A stretch of DNA of 64,000 nt from Mesodorylaimus sp. YZB2_4 (taxonomy: Eukaryota > Nematoda > Enoplea > Dorylaimida > Dorylaimidae). Below, piece after piece: positions 43,656 to 59,094 of this stretch. The translations under genes were made by a program, and so were the position numbers. Under the pieces are notes generated by a model. It was not told the DNA's origin and did not search any database. It saw nothing but the letters and a program-made list of their open reading frames with translations. The stretch is taken from positions 496,001 through 560,000 of the forward strand of contig JASANH010001028.1 of assembly GCA_030248295.1 (NCBI GenBank). Reading direction: 5' to 3'. The first letter of the stretch is position 1. Each line of letters begins with the position of its first letter.

Positions 43656-45743
43656 ATGAACGCCACCCTATCAAACACTACCATCCAATATGCATCACAA
43701 GAATTCCTCGACCAACTGGCCAGATACAAGGATTTCGCTGCGCTTATCCGAGCTATCAACTATCCATGCCAGTTCTCTGGTGCCATAATCGGAGTTATAA
43801 GTTCTATTCTAACCCTGATGACCTATCTCGCAATGACCATTTCAATCAACCATGTTTCATCTGCTATAAAGCCATCGCAATCACGGAGCTCATCTACGCT
43901 GGAATCGGTCAAATCCCATACTTCTGGTTCCAAACAATGAACAACGCGGTGGCCAATAATTACGTGTGAATGTTCTGGTACAAGATTTGTATGCCAGGCA
44001 GCATTCGCGTTTTGTCTCAATGTCGATACTGTTCTCATTTCATTCCTCTCTCTTCAAAGATTACTCGCTTGCTTGATTCCCAGAAAATATCATGTGGTCA
44101 ACACACGTGCAGTTTGTATGGCGGTTACAATTTTTACATATGTTATGAGCGTCCCTTACTTCATCCCGCAGAGTCTGAGCGCGAGCATTGTCTGGGATGA
44201 CAAAGCGAGTGTTTATACAACAGAAACCACTGATTTTGGCAAGTCGAAACAATATCAATACTACGCTAGTTTTTTACTATCATTTCGCACAATTCAAGGC
44301 ATACTGGTGTCCTCGACGTCAGGGTTGGCCATTTTTGGAATGATGAAAGCCATCTGGTTGAAGTAAGTAAGGCCTACTTTGAAGCACAAGGTACAGTCGA
44401 GTCCACTTTTAGTCACACCGGATAATGTCACACTTCGGTTATTATCACAGGTTTTCAAAGTCCCGAATTTCTTCCCTGTACTTTGTGTGCATATTGAGTT
44501 CGCTTATTATCACGGTGACTTTGGCTTAGTCCGCTTAATGTCACATAAATTTCTTGGCCAAGCGGAATAAGTATGAGAAAAGAGTCACATTTCCACTCAT
44601 GTCAGTCTGAAAGCGCGAGAAAACGCTTGCATGAAGGCGAATGGCATCTTTATGCTTGAGCTTTGATCTGACTGATCTTCATAATTTTGATTTCTTTGGT
44701 TACAAAAAGCTTTGAAAAAGCGTTTCGTCTTTAAAAACGCTAGAAATACATACAAACGATACGAAATGACGATGAAACGCATAAAAGTAAAGTTTTTGCC
44801 ATTTTAGAGCGTACTTCGGTTTTAGTCACAGTCCGGATATTGTCACATTTTCTTCCCGTCCGGAGCTGGTGATACTAAGCGGACTCGGCTGTAGTAATCC
44901 TGGCTGTCTAGGAGGGAAGGAGGACACTAGGAACTGATGGGTGTGGCATCCGAAATTCCAGTGGGCGATAACAAAATTAAGTGAACATCTCGCTTGAGGC
45001 TTGAGGCGTGAGTTGCAGAAACACAAAAATGAATGAATAGAACAGTGATACCTGGAATCTGAAGATTATTACAGTGTTGTAACCGTGTGCACCGTGTTGT
45101 AACACGCGCCCACCAGCTAGGTCTTACCTGGTATCGCCTCCTGAGTCTACATGTACTGTACTAGACGCCAGACTCCCGTCAGACGAATCCTTGGGGTGCG
45201 TAGGTGGTGCTGCGATGAGCTACTCACTCCGCATAAAACCAAAGTAGTCGAATCTTTTGTTTTATCAGTGACAAAAGTCCTCGAACTCAGTGTACGAATC
45301 TGTTATAGACGTCGCTTATTCCGGCAAAATGCACAACCTGGCAGTTCTGAAGCAATAAAGATGGTCAAACGCAACCTGCAGCTCTGTTATTTACAACTCA
45401 CCCAAGCCATCCCATTCGTCCTGAATCGTTTCATTGTATTCCTTGCTTACCAGCCATCCATCGTTGGCGAATATATTCTTGATAAGAATGGCAATATCAT
45501 CAGCTCAATCGCGCACTCGTACATTTATCAAATCTTGTGGCGCACAGCCGATCTAATGAATTTTATCGCACATTTTCCACACTTTTTCTTTATATGATAT
45601 TTAGTTACAGTTTTCGAAAAGGGTTCGCTAAACGATTTGGTCGTTTTTACTTTCGCTTCGCGAATAACGTCATTAGTGAATCAAAACCTGATAAAGGCGT
45701 TGTTGTAAAACGCACTGCGCGGGTACCTGCCAAGATTGGATAA
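43656..45743 (+). pseudogene. 7TM receptor pseudogene (copy 1)
   Basis: Exon 1 runs 43656-44362 and exon 2 from 45309, with intact GTAAGT donor and TATAG acceptor. Against the 61 kb copy it has a 1-bp deletion near 43825, a TGA at 43967-43969 where the sister has a TGG Trp, a 1-bp insertion near 43988 and a 1-bp deletion near 45588. It is therefore dead. Retained family marks: QYASQEFLDQL near the start, RKYHVVNTRAV, DDKASVY and QLCYLQLTQAIPF. The TATA motif GATATAAGG lies just upstream (43605). Same two-exon family as 10353-11636. Confidence 0.85.
44394..44891. mobile_element. Pogo/Tigger-like MITE in the pseudogene intron
   Basis: The ends CAGTCGAGTCC... and ...GGACTCGGCTG are inverted and flanked by TA on both sides (44392-44393, 44892-44893), the target duplication of the Tc1/mariner/pogo superfamily. 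Subterminal CCGGATA-TGTCAC blocks are also inverted. At 498 bp it has no transposase. The sister copy at 61 kb lacks it, so it inserted after the duplication. Confidence 0.8.
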
Positions 45744-45774
45744 GCCATTCGTTCGTTTCATGGGGAGGTTACAT

Positions 45775-46860
45775 CCGTGGCTGACGATAAGATTTCTCAA
45801 GAAATATAATTTTATAGCATTATATGCAAATCGCGGATCAAAAACGCTATACTTTCTTTTTGTCTGGCACGATGTTTTTCTTTTTTCCATAACGTGATTG
45901 ATGTCTGCACTTACGATTAGTCTCACTTTCCGACGATAATTTCATGATTAAATCTCCTAGAACACGACTGAGTTCAACTAGGTTAATCCTATTGCGCCCA
46001 ATTGTGATCACATACATTTTCAGTGTAATTCTCGAGCATCTTTCTCGTTTCGCCATCATCAGCGTACTATATTTAGAAGCCAGCTTCATTTTCAATTACT
46101 GGATCAGCACCTGAACGAAAAGCGGGTTATTTTTGTACGACTTGTAAGGAAACTATTCTGAGCTCAAAAGTCGCAGAATGCCGATATTTGTCTTTTTCCG
46201 GGGACGGAAAAAGACAAACAGATATTCAAATATAAGATCCCCTCTCCTAAATAAGCAGGTTACCCCCAAGTTTAATCGCGTCCCCCACTGTACGATTACC
46301 CTAAATAGAGTAATCAATAAGTACCTTAGCCACATCCAGCCGTTCCATAAAATATAGAGCAATGAATTGTGGTCATTCCTCGGAAAGCTGATAAGACTCA
46401 GATTTCATAACTCACCCCATGTAAGACCACAAGAAACGAAACTGGAGTCGCCTGGGAAGAGTACTGAACGCCAGTACATAAGAGATAAGAAGTTACAGAA
46501 TGAACAAAGATTGAATAAATTTAGATTATTATCGAATTAAGAAAAGTGGATATTCGGTCGCCTTAATACATGAAGTAGGGGTCGGATACATGACGTGGTG
46601 GTCAAAATGGACGAGTTCATCAATTGCATCCACGTCGGATCCTGTATTCAGCATGGTCACGACCGCCATGAGACAAACCAAAAGTGTTGCTAAGGAGCTA
46701 CTGGGATGAATAATTTACGAGTGTTCGGCGACTCGGCAGAAGTTGTTGACAGCTCCAGGCACAACACTTTGTGCCTGGAGCTTTATCCTGTGCTTTTGCA
46801 GCACAGAAATCACTGACCGTGAGGTTAACTAATATAGTAAGATACAGCGGTCGACTTCAG
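45775..46860. other. Intergenic with one strong short hairpin
   Basis: 46187-46218 forms a perfect 14-bp stem (TTTGTCTTTTTCCG and its complement) with a GGGA loop. ORFs of 60-82 codons on the minus strand show no domain. Confidence 0.4.
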
Positions 46861-46909
46861 TATGATAAATCATAATTTTGGCAAGTACTTTCAGCCAGCT
46901 GACAAATAC

Positions 46910-48030
46910 ACCAAAATCTTTAGTGTATTAAAATCTCGTCAAAATCAATGTCAATTTAAAAAAATTGTTGACCCCGGTCAAAGTCAATGTCGAAGTCAAC
47001 AATTTTTTTTGGGCCCTAGTCAATGTCAAACATCTTGCGAGAAGTCAAAAAATTTTAACATTTTGTGCATTTTGTGCGCGCCTATCATGAGTCAGTTTTC
47101 GTACGCTGGTTGTGTGAAGATACTTATTTGATGCATCTGCAGATCAGACTGATCTATCAAAGTCAACTATCAAATTCTTGACTTAATAAAAAGTACTTCG
47201 CAGCGCGGCACAAAACAGAGATGGATGATCAGTAAGCTGAATGATACAGTCTGTCTGCTTGTCTGATACTTGGCAGCACGCAGTCTTACTTACTGTAAGA
47301 GTGTTAGCTGAGCTGTGGTGGTGAGGACGACGTACTGTAAGCAGAGAGCATTTACCAGAGATTTCAGCCTAAGTTGGGTCTAAAAACAAGACCGAACAAG
47401 GTCGTCCTGTTTACCCAGGCCGGCAGGGCCGTCACCTACTATCGCCCCAAGACTTGGGTTAAGGGTTGTGGAGAGGCGCGCGACATGTGAGACACCTAAA
47501 AGGGCAGGGCAGCTTGTCCACAGAACCTCTGTGAAAAAGCTTTGGGAGCGGTTAATTTTGAGCCAATGTCAATGTCAAAATCTTGGTTTTTTGTCCCGTA
47601 AAAGTCAATCTCAAAGTCAAAAATTCTTTTCGGGCCTCCCGCATTTCCCATCTTGCTTATTTCTTAGTAAGAAAGTATTGTGTCTTGCTAAATACGCAGT
47701 TTCTTGCTAAGATCTTAGTAGGACAAATTTTTCTTGACAAGAAGGTAATAATACTTAGTACAGCAAATATTCTTACTAAGCTTGCTGAAATCTTGGTACG
47801 CTTGGAGTAACTTTGTTCACTCTTGCTAAGATCTTACTAGAATAACTAAGTTACTAAAATAACTAAATTCACTCTTGCTACGATCTTACTAAAATAACTG
47901 AGTTTGAACTAGGTGGCAAACGGCTCATTAAGGCAATCGACTTTTACAGGCTGCGCTATGATTGTGAGAAAAGCAAGAAAGAGCAACAACAAGCTGCGTC
48001 AAAGTCAAAGTCAAAATGAAAGAACAGACT
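46910..48030. repeat. TCAATGTCAA / CTTGCTAAGATCTTACTA repeat tract
   Basis: 46925-47045 and 47560-47630 carry the same TCAATGTCAA-AGTCAA pattern with an interior GGGCC, and a similar pattern is at 12205-12300. From 47640 to 47905 a degenerate repeat of CTTGCTAAGATCTTACTA words follows. Non-coding by appearance. Confidence 0.6.
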
Positions 48031-49140
48031 TCATTTGCAGCACATTGTATACTGTGGATAAAGCATGCCATAAAAACTGAATGTAAAATTTAATTGTGCA
48101 GCTATTGCTAGTTTAGGGGCCACTTGTGGCACCCCCTTTTGGGTTTCGACGAATTGGATAAACGGCATAGTTATCACTCTGGAGGAGCGTCTCAAGGTCG
48201 TGGCACTTCACGGAACAAACAAAAAACTTCGTCGAGTCGAGTGTACAGTGGTTCAGTGTAGCTGTGGTAATTACCGTACTGTAGTTTTGTCCCTGCACTG
48301 CACATCAACAGGCACGGTAGCTGCCTGTTTAGCCCAGCCACACAGACGCGCAATATTAAGCGGACAACTTCGATTCTCCATAACTCGACAACAAATCAAC
48401 AAAAATGCGCAAAATTTTTGGATTGAGCTATGTTTGTCAAGGCCAATGATCGTGGGAAATTTCATTCAAAACGGTTTCGCCATTCTCGACATCCAGAATG
48501 CGTGTTTCGCTGTTCCAGAGATGACGACGAAAAACGACGACGCCGACGACGACGAAGCTTGACACACGTCCACAGGAATAAACACTGACGCTACAGAGGA
48601 AAATTTTGGTTTTTTCCGAAAGCTCTCATACCAGGGATTATTCTTCAGAAGGTGTGATTTTAGGATTCGAGCTAATTAACTTTTTTATGCTCGAAGAACT
48701 GGATTTTAGCTCAAATACCACCGACAGGTGAAATATTTTTGTAAGCCGTGTGTCGCGAAAGTACTGGTTTAGCCGTAGGTGGCCGAGAAGACAAGACGCG
48801 TGTTCTGTGTGATGTTATGCGATAAGAGAAAATTCGTTGCTAATTTGAGTGTTGAGATTTTCAAAGGAGAAGCACGCATTTTGATTGGGTCGGGTCGGAT
48901 TGAATCGGGAGTGATGTACCGGGGTCGGCCAATTTTTTGGATGTGAACCTAGAAACAGCTTTGGGGCTGATAGTGAGCAGCTACCGCGCCTGTTGATAAC
49001 GTAGGAACCGTTTTTGCTGGTGACTCGCGTCAGCGAAGGAGGGACTAGACTAAAAATTTCTTGCATGTATTCTGAATTCCCAACCAAAATACAGGTGCGA
49101 AAAAGTATTAGTATTTCAAAAAAAATCTGTTATCAGACAA
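48030..49140. other. Intergenic, no supported gene
   Basis: A 120-codon plus ORF (48200-48562) ends in an Asp-rich tail and contains several Cys but no recognised domain or splice context. I leave it uncalled. Confidence 0.35.
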
Positions 49141-49149
49141 CGACAAACT

Positions 49150-49688
49150 TAGCCCAGCCACTGTACTTTGACTAAATGCAGGGCGAGACTCGGTTGGCTG
49201 GGCTCCCTCGGCGGCGTTTGTAAATAAATTGTGATCAAAGGGAATCGCTAGTGATAAAAAGTGTAAGACCACACCCCCTGTCTCAGCTACTTCCTTACTG
49301 CAACAAATCCTCACTGTTTCCCAGATTTCAAGGCAACAGAGGGTCGCATAGCATTCCTCCAAAGTACGAATTAGATGTTCATGCGAGTACTAGTCTTCGG
49401 TGAAAACCAGGAAGGAGTAATCCAATAAGGCGCATTAATAGTCGGCAAAATTTCTACACCTACCCCTAGGGTCGGTGCAATAGCATACGCTTAAGTATAT
49501 GGCCATTACACCTACCTTAGGGGTAGGAGTAGAAATTTTGTCGACTATAAATGCACCTACAGTATAGGGAGTAGACACCACGAATTTACGAATCGATTGC
49601 AGAAAAGTATAATCCACTCAAGCATGAGTCGCTGAGGGAGCCCAGCCAACCTAGTCTCACCCTGCATTTAGTCATTGTATTATCCTCT
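49150..49688. repeat. Inverted repeat pair enclosing a second hairpin element
   Basis: About 55 bases at 49153-49213 (containing AAATGCAGGGCGAGACT and TTGGCTGGGCTCCCTC) are the reverse complement of 49627-49682. The ~410-bp interior includes the nested hairpin at 49432-49554. No gene. Confidence 0.75.
49432..49554. mobile_element. 123-bp hairpin MITE-like element
   Basis: 41-base arms (49432-49472 and 49514-49554) pair at about 37 of 41 positions, sharing CAAAATTTCTAC and CCTACCCCTA. The loop is 41 bases. No TA or other clear target duplication could be fixed. Confidence 0.65.
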
Positions 49689-49984
49689 AAAATTAGTTCG
49701 TGATTACGTTGTGAATAGCTCGAATAAAATCAAAATCAGAAAATCATGATTAATGAGCATACTATCTGTTGCGGTATGGCTTTTTAGATGCTCACTGTAA
49801 GCTAGTCAAGCGTTCGATAGGCCATCTAGGTATATTTGCGACATTTATCCTCGATTTGCGCGCGGCGCTACCGCGGCCAGCATGCATTGCTTTTAAGCCG
49901 GTCAGCAGTCGTGATATGATAAGCGGGGCCGTGAAGCGATTAGCTCTCAGGCAGCTCCTCCCCCCTGTGTGTCTCTTCCTGGGG

Positions 49985-50340
49985 CTATGAGCCCCCTAAA
50001 CACGAGGGCACCTTGTGCCAGCACCAGCCTCCCAGGATGATACTGGGCGAGAGAGGAGGCTCCTTCCCGATTGATGTTCGAGGAACAGTTTCCTGATTCT
50101 CTACTCGTCCGGCGTCCGCCACATGGTGGTACCCGGTGAGTCGCCACATTATGGTACCTGGTGTGCAGCCAGCGGAGGACTCACTAAACTGCCGTCCTCA
50201 GCCAGAACAAAACTGCAGCCTCCCAGTCAGGGTTGCTGACCCAAGCAATTCGGGACAAACTGATTGTGAGCCACGGCGGCTCTTGTCCGCCTGCAATGTT
50301 GCCCATGATCGCATAACCAGCTCGCCCAGGCTGTAGATGA
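49985..50340 (-). repeat. SINE-like repeat
   Basis: It shares ACGAGGGCA-CCTTG, GATGTTCGA-GAACAGTTT and GGT(A)ACC-GGTGAGTC with the 35940 SINE. A tRNA-like AGCTGGTTATGCGATCATGG segment lies on the minus strand near 50300-50320. Confidence 0.5.
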
Positions 50341-51730
50341 TAGATCTGAGACTGAAATCTTTGGGACTCTGGAGTACGTTCCAGATCATCTTGAAAAAAG
50401 GATCAAGCATCAGACCAGCTGGTCTGATGCCTCCCGGCAGAACGAGACTATCAATCGGGTTCCGCCAAGGAACGCCGCTTTTTAGTTTCAGCCGATTGAG
50501 ATATATCAGAATAGTCATTCCAATCGGCTGCATTCTGATCGACCATGACGCAAGCGCGTAAATTCCCAGGTACTTTGACACTAGCGTTCTTTGCCCCCAT
50601 TCAGCCGCCTCAGCGACGTTATTATTTTTTGTCTGAAATTCATATCAAGTCATGCGACGCGTTTTTGATGCCGTGTTTATGCACAAGAGTTAGAACTAGG
50701 GTACTGGACAGATGAAGTTACTTGCCTTTAAGCTGTGCCGAGTATATTCATATCAGTACTAGTATATACATTGGCATTTCTTCCGCTTTTTAAATACAAG
50801 AGGACTTACTGTATTTTCTGCATGGCAGGCATTAGCGCTTCTAACGTCAACAGTTGACGGAATATAATAAGCCTGGGTCAGTATTACTGGATGGTATAAC
50901 AGGTAGAGCTTTTACAACACGCCAAAAACCAAGGGAAGCGAACCCAGTCTTCCGCTCTGGTCCATGCCTGAAACATCACCCTGACGGGTGACGCTAATTG
51001 TCTAATCGTAAGCTCAGAACAGAAGATCACTCAGAGGATTGACTGCCAGACACGCCTCCACAGGTATAACCAGTCATGAACCACAATATCGCAGACCTCG
51101 TAGAATATAAATTTTTAATTTCCCGCCATAAGCTGCCCATTTATGAGTTTTCCACAGATGAAAAGCCCCTTATTGCCAAGCCTGTGCGCGCATGGTACGA
51201 GAAATTTTGGCTGATCAGTTCACCATTTACTTCCGTTACATTAGTTCATATTATGGAACTTTGGATGTTCGAATCTTTGTCCGGACTGGGAGACAAAATT
51301 ATGATGCATATATTTTTCTGAAACCCACTGGGCGTCGTAATCTTTTGTTTTTGTACAAACAACGCAAGTGTGTTATTCGTCAGCAGAAGATTTCATGTCA
51401 AACCAGGTCAAATGTCACAAAACAAATAAACACAAAATTGAAATTCCGATCTCTGAAATTCTGCATTGCTTTTATACGCCACATATCCGACTCGGTAAGG
51501 TCCCACTAACTTTGACACTTCACTCGAAAGGAAACTGTTAAAAACTTAAGAATACCTGATGTTTTCTGATACAATTAAGTCCTATTTAGCGTTTGCACAT
51601 TACATCAAAATAATTGCAAATTGAATCACTAAAACAAACAAAATAAAACGCCCAAAAAGAACGTAACCGCTTTTCATGACAAAACAATTCGATGCATACA
51701 AGTCCAGATATTGTTGAATATTCGGCCAAC
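50340..51730. other. Intergenic 3' of calmodulin; one unexplained ORF
   Basis: 51076-51321 (+) encodes 81 residues (MNHNIADLVEYKFL...), partly hydrophobic near its end, and overlaps another ORF in a second frame. I do not recognise either. The left part of calmodulin's 3' UTR must lie in 51500-51730. Confidence 0.35.
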
Positions 51731-51732
51731 TA

Positions 51733-54817
<3,085 letters not shown>

Positions 54818-54819
54818 GT

Positions 54820-56705
54820 TTCAGACTGAGAATTGAAAATATATGGCAAACTATCGAAAGGAAAGACGAAGCGCCTTTGCTGTGTGCGCAGCGGTTATAC
54901 GCTTCCAATACACTATCTCGAAAGTCACGCTTCGAAAACGACCAGCATCAAGTCTAGAAATAACAATGAGTACAAGATGCAAGATGAATCAAATCGAAAG
55001 TTAGCTAGTCATCCGCACCACGAGGAAGCTGACTAGGTTGTCCCACCCGCCCACCCATAACATCGCGTGACAAGCGCGGCGGCGTATCAACAAGGATGTT
55101 ACTTATACTCCGCAGCGAAAGACGCAGATTTCACTAATTTACCTATTCGAATTCTGTATCACACTCCTCTTAAAAAGTGCACAAAAAACTAGAAATTCTC
55201 TGATTTTCGCAATGCGTCACCGCCCGCGACACCACCCAGCCTGCCTGTCTTCCCGTCAGCCAAGACAAGCAAGAAAGAGGCGCAATGCGCGCGCGCATGC
55301 GGCGAGGACGCTTACCGTAACATCATGCGTACGCACATGTGATTCGCAGGTGCATGCATAACCAGCAGGAATTCAAACTATGGATTTTGACAGAGAAGAC
55401 CCATCTTTGAATGACTTTTTAGTAAGCCCTATCTATGAAGTATGTGATTAAAATGATATTTCGCCTGAAATTCATCCTAATGGCCAATGATTTACTCACC
55501 GCATGGATCAATTTGTAAGGGAAATAATCTACCCATTTTCTCACACAGTACTGTACTTGCATACATTTACAGAGTCATTTTCTCTCAAAGCTCTACTCTC
55601 CTAATATATCACTCTGCGCTGAACACCGTTGAAAACACAATGAAACTAACCAAAAAGCACGCATGCATGACTTTGCTCCATGGCATTTCTTCATCATCAA
55701 TTCCCATATAATTTCGAGGTGGATTAATGGATTTGGATATCTAGAAAGCAAGAATGCATTTACTGCTGCAAGGTGTAGTTTACTGATCATTCTAACTACG
55801 CAGAAGAAAGTAGTTTTACCGCTCGAAGCAAGATAAGCAAGGCTTTGATGGGCAGGAAATGTTTCTCCAATGATGGCTTTCGTTTATTCTGCAGGTTCAT
55901 CTAAAACATGCAGAAATAGTCTGGCTGCCAGTGGCTCGGAATTTTGAGCTGGGGCTACAGGTAGGGCTCTTCCACAAACCAAATATAGGTTGAAGGTCGA
56001 AAAATTTTGATTTTGTTTTACAAATGCCGTAATCCCGCTTTTCTTTAATTTTAGCGCAAAGACAGATTTGCATTTTATCAGCTGGTTTCTGGTTTCATAG
56101 TGAGCTAAAAAGTCTTTCAGATAGCGCATGCACATGTTTACTTAAGATTTTGCTTTGCTATAAAAGTGGGCTAAAGAATTGGTCAAAAACCAGTAAAAGA
56201 TGTGCCATCAGAGTATTGACGTGTGCCTTGAAAATTTTAGCTCCCTTGCCCCGCTTCGAACCCCCCCTGAAATTTAGGTCTCCTACCGTGAAACTCGAGT
56301 ACAGTACTCTAAACAAGGTGCCTACTGTAGATTATTGGCAATGTCTACCGCAATAAGTTTTCAGTACGGTAAAATTTACTCAATAAATATACCGTTTTCT
56401 ACCCTTAAACATTCTTCTCGACCAAAAACGTCATTACAGGGTTTCCAAGAGATTTTCATCTCAAACACAGGGGTGTAGCGAGTCAAGGGCACCAGTCCTA
56501 AACTAATCTGAATCCATAGAAACAATTTGTGAAAGCCTTCGACCAAATGTGTCCCAAAAGGAGAACTGAAAGAATTCACGGCATGTTAGTTAGTTCGTAC
56601 AGGATATGCTATGTCGGTAGACCCTTCTTTTTGATTTTAGCTCATCGACCATACCGCATGCACCAACGAGGCTAGCTCGAGTTACTTCCAGTTAGCTCCG
56701 ATATA
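54820..56705. other. Calmodulin upstream region and intergenic DNA
   Basis: 55255-55350 is GC-rich with GCGC words (GCGCGCGCGCATGCGGCG), a possible promoter region for calmodulin with an untranslated first exon. No clear TATA. Further right I see nothing. Confidence 0.4.
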
Positions 56706-56709
56706 CATA

Positions 56710-57345
56710 TTTTCTAAAACTGAAACTGAATCTCTTCGTCAAAACTATAACAGAATCTTTTTAGAATCAGTTAGATTCAGTTTCAAATTACCGTTAGAGG
56801 CACACTTTGTCATCCTTACGAAGCCTAGCGGCTGTAAATGAACTGAATCCTTTTGAATGTTAAGCGAAGCATAGAGAAACATTGCCACATCTTTACAACA
56901 TCGCAGTGGTTTATCAGCTCCGCGTTTCCCAACACTCAGCACTTGGGTCGTTTTTAACAAAACAAACCCAACAAACGAGAAAGATTTTTAAAAAATTCGC
57001 AGGACCTAGCCGTTAACCACTGGCTGACCAACTGGCGAGACGGGCCCACTATTTTGCGTAGAGGTTCTTAGGCGCGCCGAAACAAGTTAGAATCATTGGT
57101 TATGTCAAGTTCGACTTGACGTTCACGAAGGTTCCTTAGTGGGCTGTTCAAGTCTTTTATCTAAATGCAAAAGTGCGGCATCAGAGTGAAGAAAAGTGGA
57201 GATTTTTGCTCGTCAAGCGTTCATATCTAGAGAGAAAAATTTTTTGAAGGAATACTGAATCATTCAGTTAAATTCAGTTGACTGAATGATTCAAAATTAA
57301 TAGACACAAACTGAAACTGAATCTTTTTTCAAAACTGTATGCGCT
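56710..57345. mobile_element. Foldback-type repeat, inverted copy R2 of 17045-18125
   Basis: The left end (ACTGAAACTGAATCTCTTCG, TCTTTTTAGAATCAGTTAGA) is the reverse complement of the R1 right end. The interior near 57110-57130 (GTCAAGTTCGACTTGA) matches R1 near 17290 in reverse. It is shorter than R1 by an internal deletion. Confidence 0.65.
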
Positions 57346-57411
57346 GGAGTTTGCTGATTTTCGGTTAGTTTAAGCTACACAGCCCGCTTTCGACTGTTGA
57401 ATCATGTCCGG

Positions 57412-59090
57412 AGGTGCATGGTCTGAATATACATGGCATCAACTATGGAATTAGCCAATTTGCAGATGATACCAGCCTATTCTGCCAAGATAAAGCATCA
57501 GGTGAACCAGAATTTCAGTCGGGTGTCGGGATTGAAAGTGAACAAACGGAGTGCTTGAGACTTGGTCCGCATCCAGAGACAGCTGAATCACCCGCCGGCT
57601 TACGCCAGGTCGATTAGATAAAAATCTTAGGCGCCACCTTTGCCTACAATGTGGATATAAGGATAGAGCACAACTTCTCAGACAAGCTGGATAAACTAAA
57701 CCAGCTAATGGAGGCTTGGAGTCAAAGGTATTTGACGTTAGCTAGTGAAATTCTGGTTTTGAAACAGCTGATTGGCTCGCAGATGATATATTTACTTATG
57801 AACTTGACATCGCCAGAAACACTCATGAAACAGCTGGACAAACTAGTCGAGAATTTCCTGTGGGAAGGAAGGGACCCAAGGTTTGTCACAAAGTAATGAT
57901 GCAACCAATAATCGCTGGGGGCCTCAAGGCTCCCGACACAATGGCAATGCTGGTAAGTCTACGTCTGTCTTGGGTTACAACGATTACTACAGGATCCCAA
58001 CGCTACCTGAACCAAGATTGGGCTCCAGAATGTTATGTTTATTGATAGAATCGGGGCCATCCCTCTTCTTCTTCAGTGCAATTACGACGTATCTACTTTG
58101 GGTATCAGCATGCCTACCTTCTATTCTGACATTCTTGATTCATGTATATTACCTCGTCGAGAATTCCACGGTTCGTGCAGTTCGCCAGAGGCCTTGGCCT
58201 AACAGCTCATTTGCAATAGCCGTTTTGTTCTTGTTGATGGACGCAGTGTCTACCGTAAATGGCTCCAGGACGGACCACTTTCTAAGGTGGTCTCATAATT
58301 TGACCCAACTGGAAGCCACATTCTATTAAACTCTAGAGAATTGAGCGACGGTCGTCTAACATACTTCTTATATCGTCAAGTCCTGGCCGCGATCCCAGTA
58401 GATTGGAAAAGAATCTTAAGTGCCCATATCATGCCCCGTAGTGTCCCCACGGTTAACCCGAAATGCACTAAGGCAGGCACAAAACACTTCATCAAATTGT
58501 CTCGCGAAATTCCTGCCGGGCAAGCCCACTGGTTGTGTATTACACCCAGCCTTGACAACATGGCCATGGGACAATATTTGGAGACTGCCACGGGAGCTAA
58601 AAGTACTAAACAAACTGCAGATGTTTCGACTTAAGATTTTGCATCGAATTCAGGCATCGCTGTCCAAAGTCCATCTATGGGGACTTCGGGAAAATGCGGA
58701 GTGCTAAGCTTGGGGCGCAGTAAATGCATGCTAGCTTGAAGGCATTGAACACATGCTAGCTACATGCCCCCAATCAAGGGGAGTGTGGTCTGATATGCTT
58801 CGCCAGTTTGAGAACGTTGAAGCCCTGACACTGGGCTGGACTGTTGCGCACCTCTTATTTTGTTTCTGCACTGGCAAACTACCAAAAGTGTTAAGAAAAC
58901 GTTTGAATATACTAATCCTGGTCGTGAAACACTGTATCCACATGCACAGGAGAGCTGAAGAATTCAACTTGGACGCTACTGGTAGAATTGCTGCAGCAAC
59001 GTTTTCTTTTACATGAATGGTATGCAGCCCAAACAAGTGGCCCTCTTGTACAATTTGAATCTTTATGGGGAAAGTACTCATAATCTCTTT
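57412..59090 (+). mobile_element. LINE 3' half, Tx1/L1-like reverse transcriptase, decayed
   Basis: Frames shift repeatedly, but the order is that of L1/Tx1 ORF2: an RT catalytic block with FADDTSLF near 57462, the KxLGxxF-type block near 57630, the thumb and linker (WSQRYLTLASE, VENFLWEG, GGLKAPD) to about 57960, an AIPVDWKR segment near 58390, and a C-terminal zinc-binding-like region (HMLATCPQSRGVW) near 58750. The endonuclease and N-terminal RT are missing, consistent with 5' truncation. Stops at 57616 and elsewhere show it is inactive. Confidence 0.85.
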
Positions 59091-59094
59091 CCTC

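Larger units (their letters stand above)
43318..45770 (+). repeat. Segmental duplication, copy 1 (partner 60795-62880)
   Basis: The pair is in direct orientation about 17.5 kb apart and includes ~330 bp of upstream flank (shared GGCCCACGCTGTTGGCAC, GATATAAGGAGCGAGCGGGA), both receptor exons and a short 3' flank. Intron lengths differ because copy 1 carries a MITE. Confidence 0.85.

Noticed and set aside
48200-48562. 120-codon ORF with Cys residues and acidic tail
   Set aside because: No domain, splice context or homolog within the window. The acidic tail comes from a GACGAC simple repeat.
51076-51509. Two overlapping ORFs possibly of a membrane protein
   Set aside because: Considered a lipid elongase or receptor exon but found no family motif. 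Left as an unexplained ORF.
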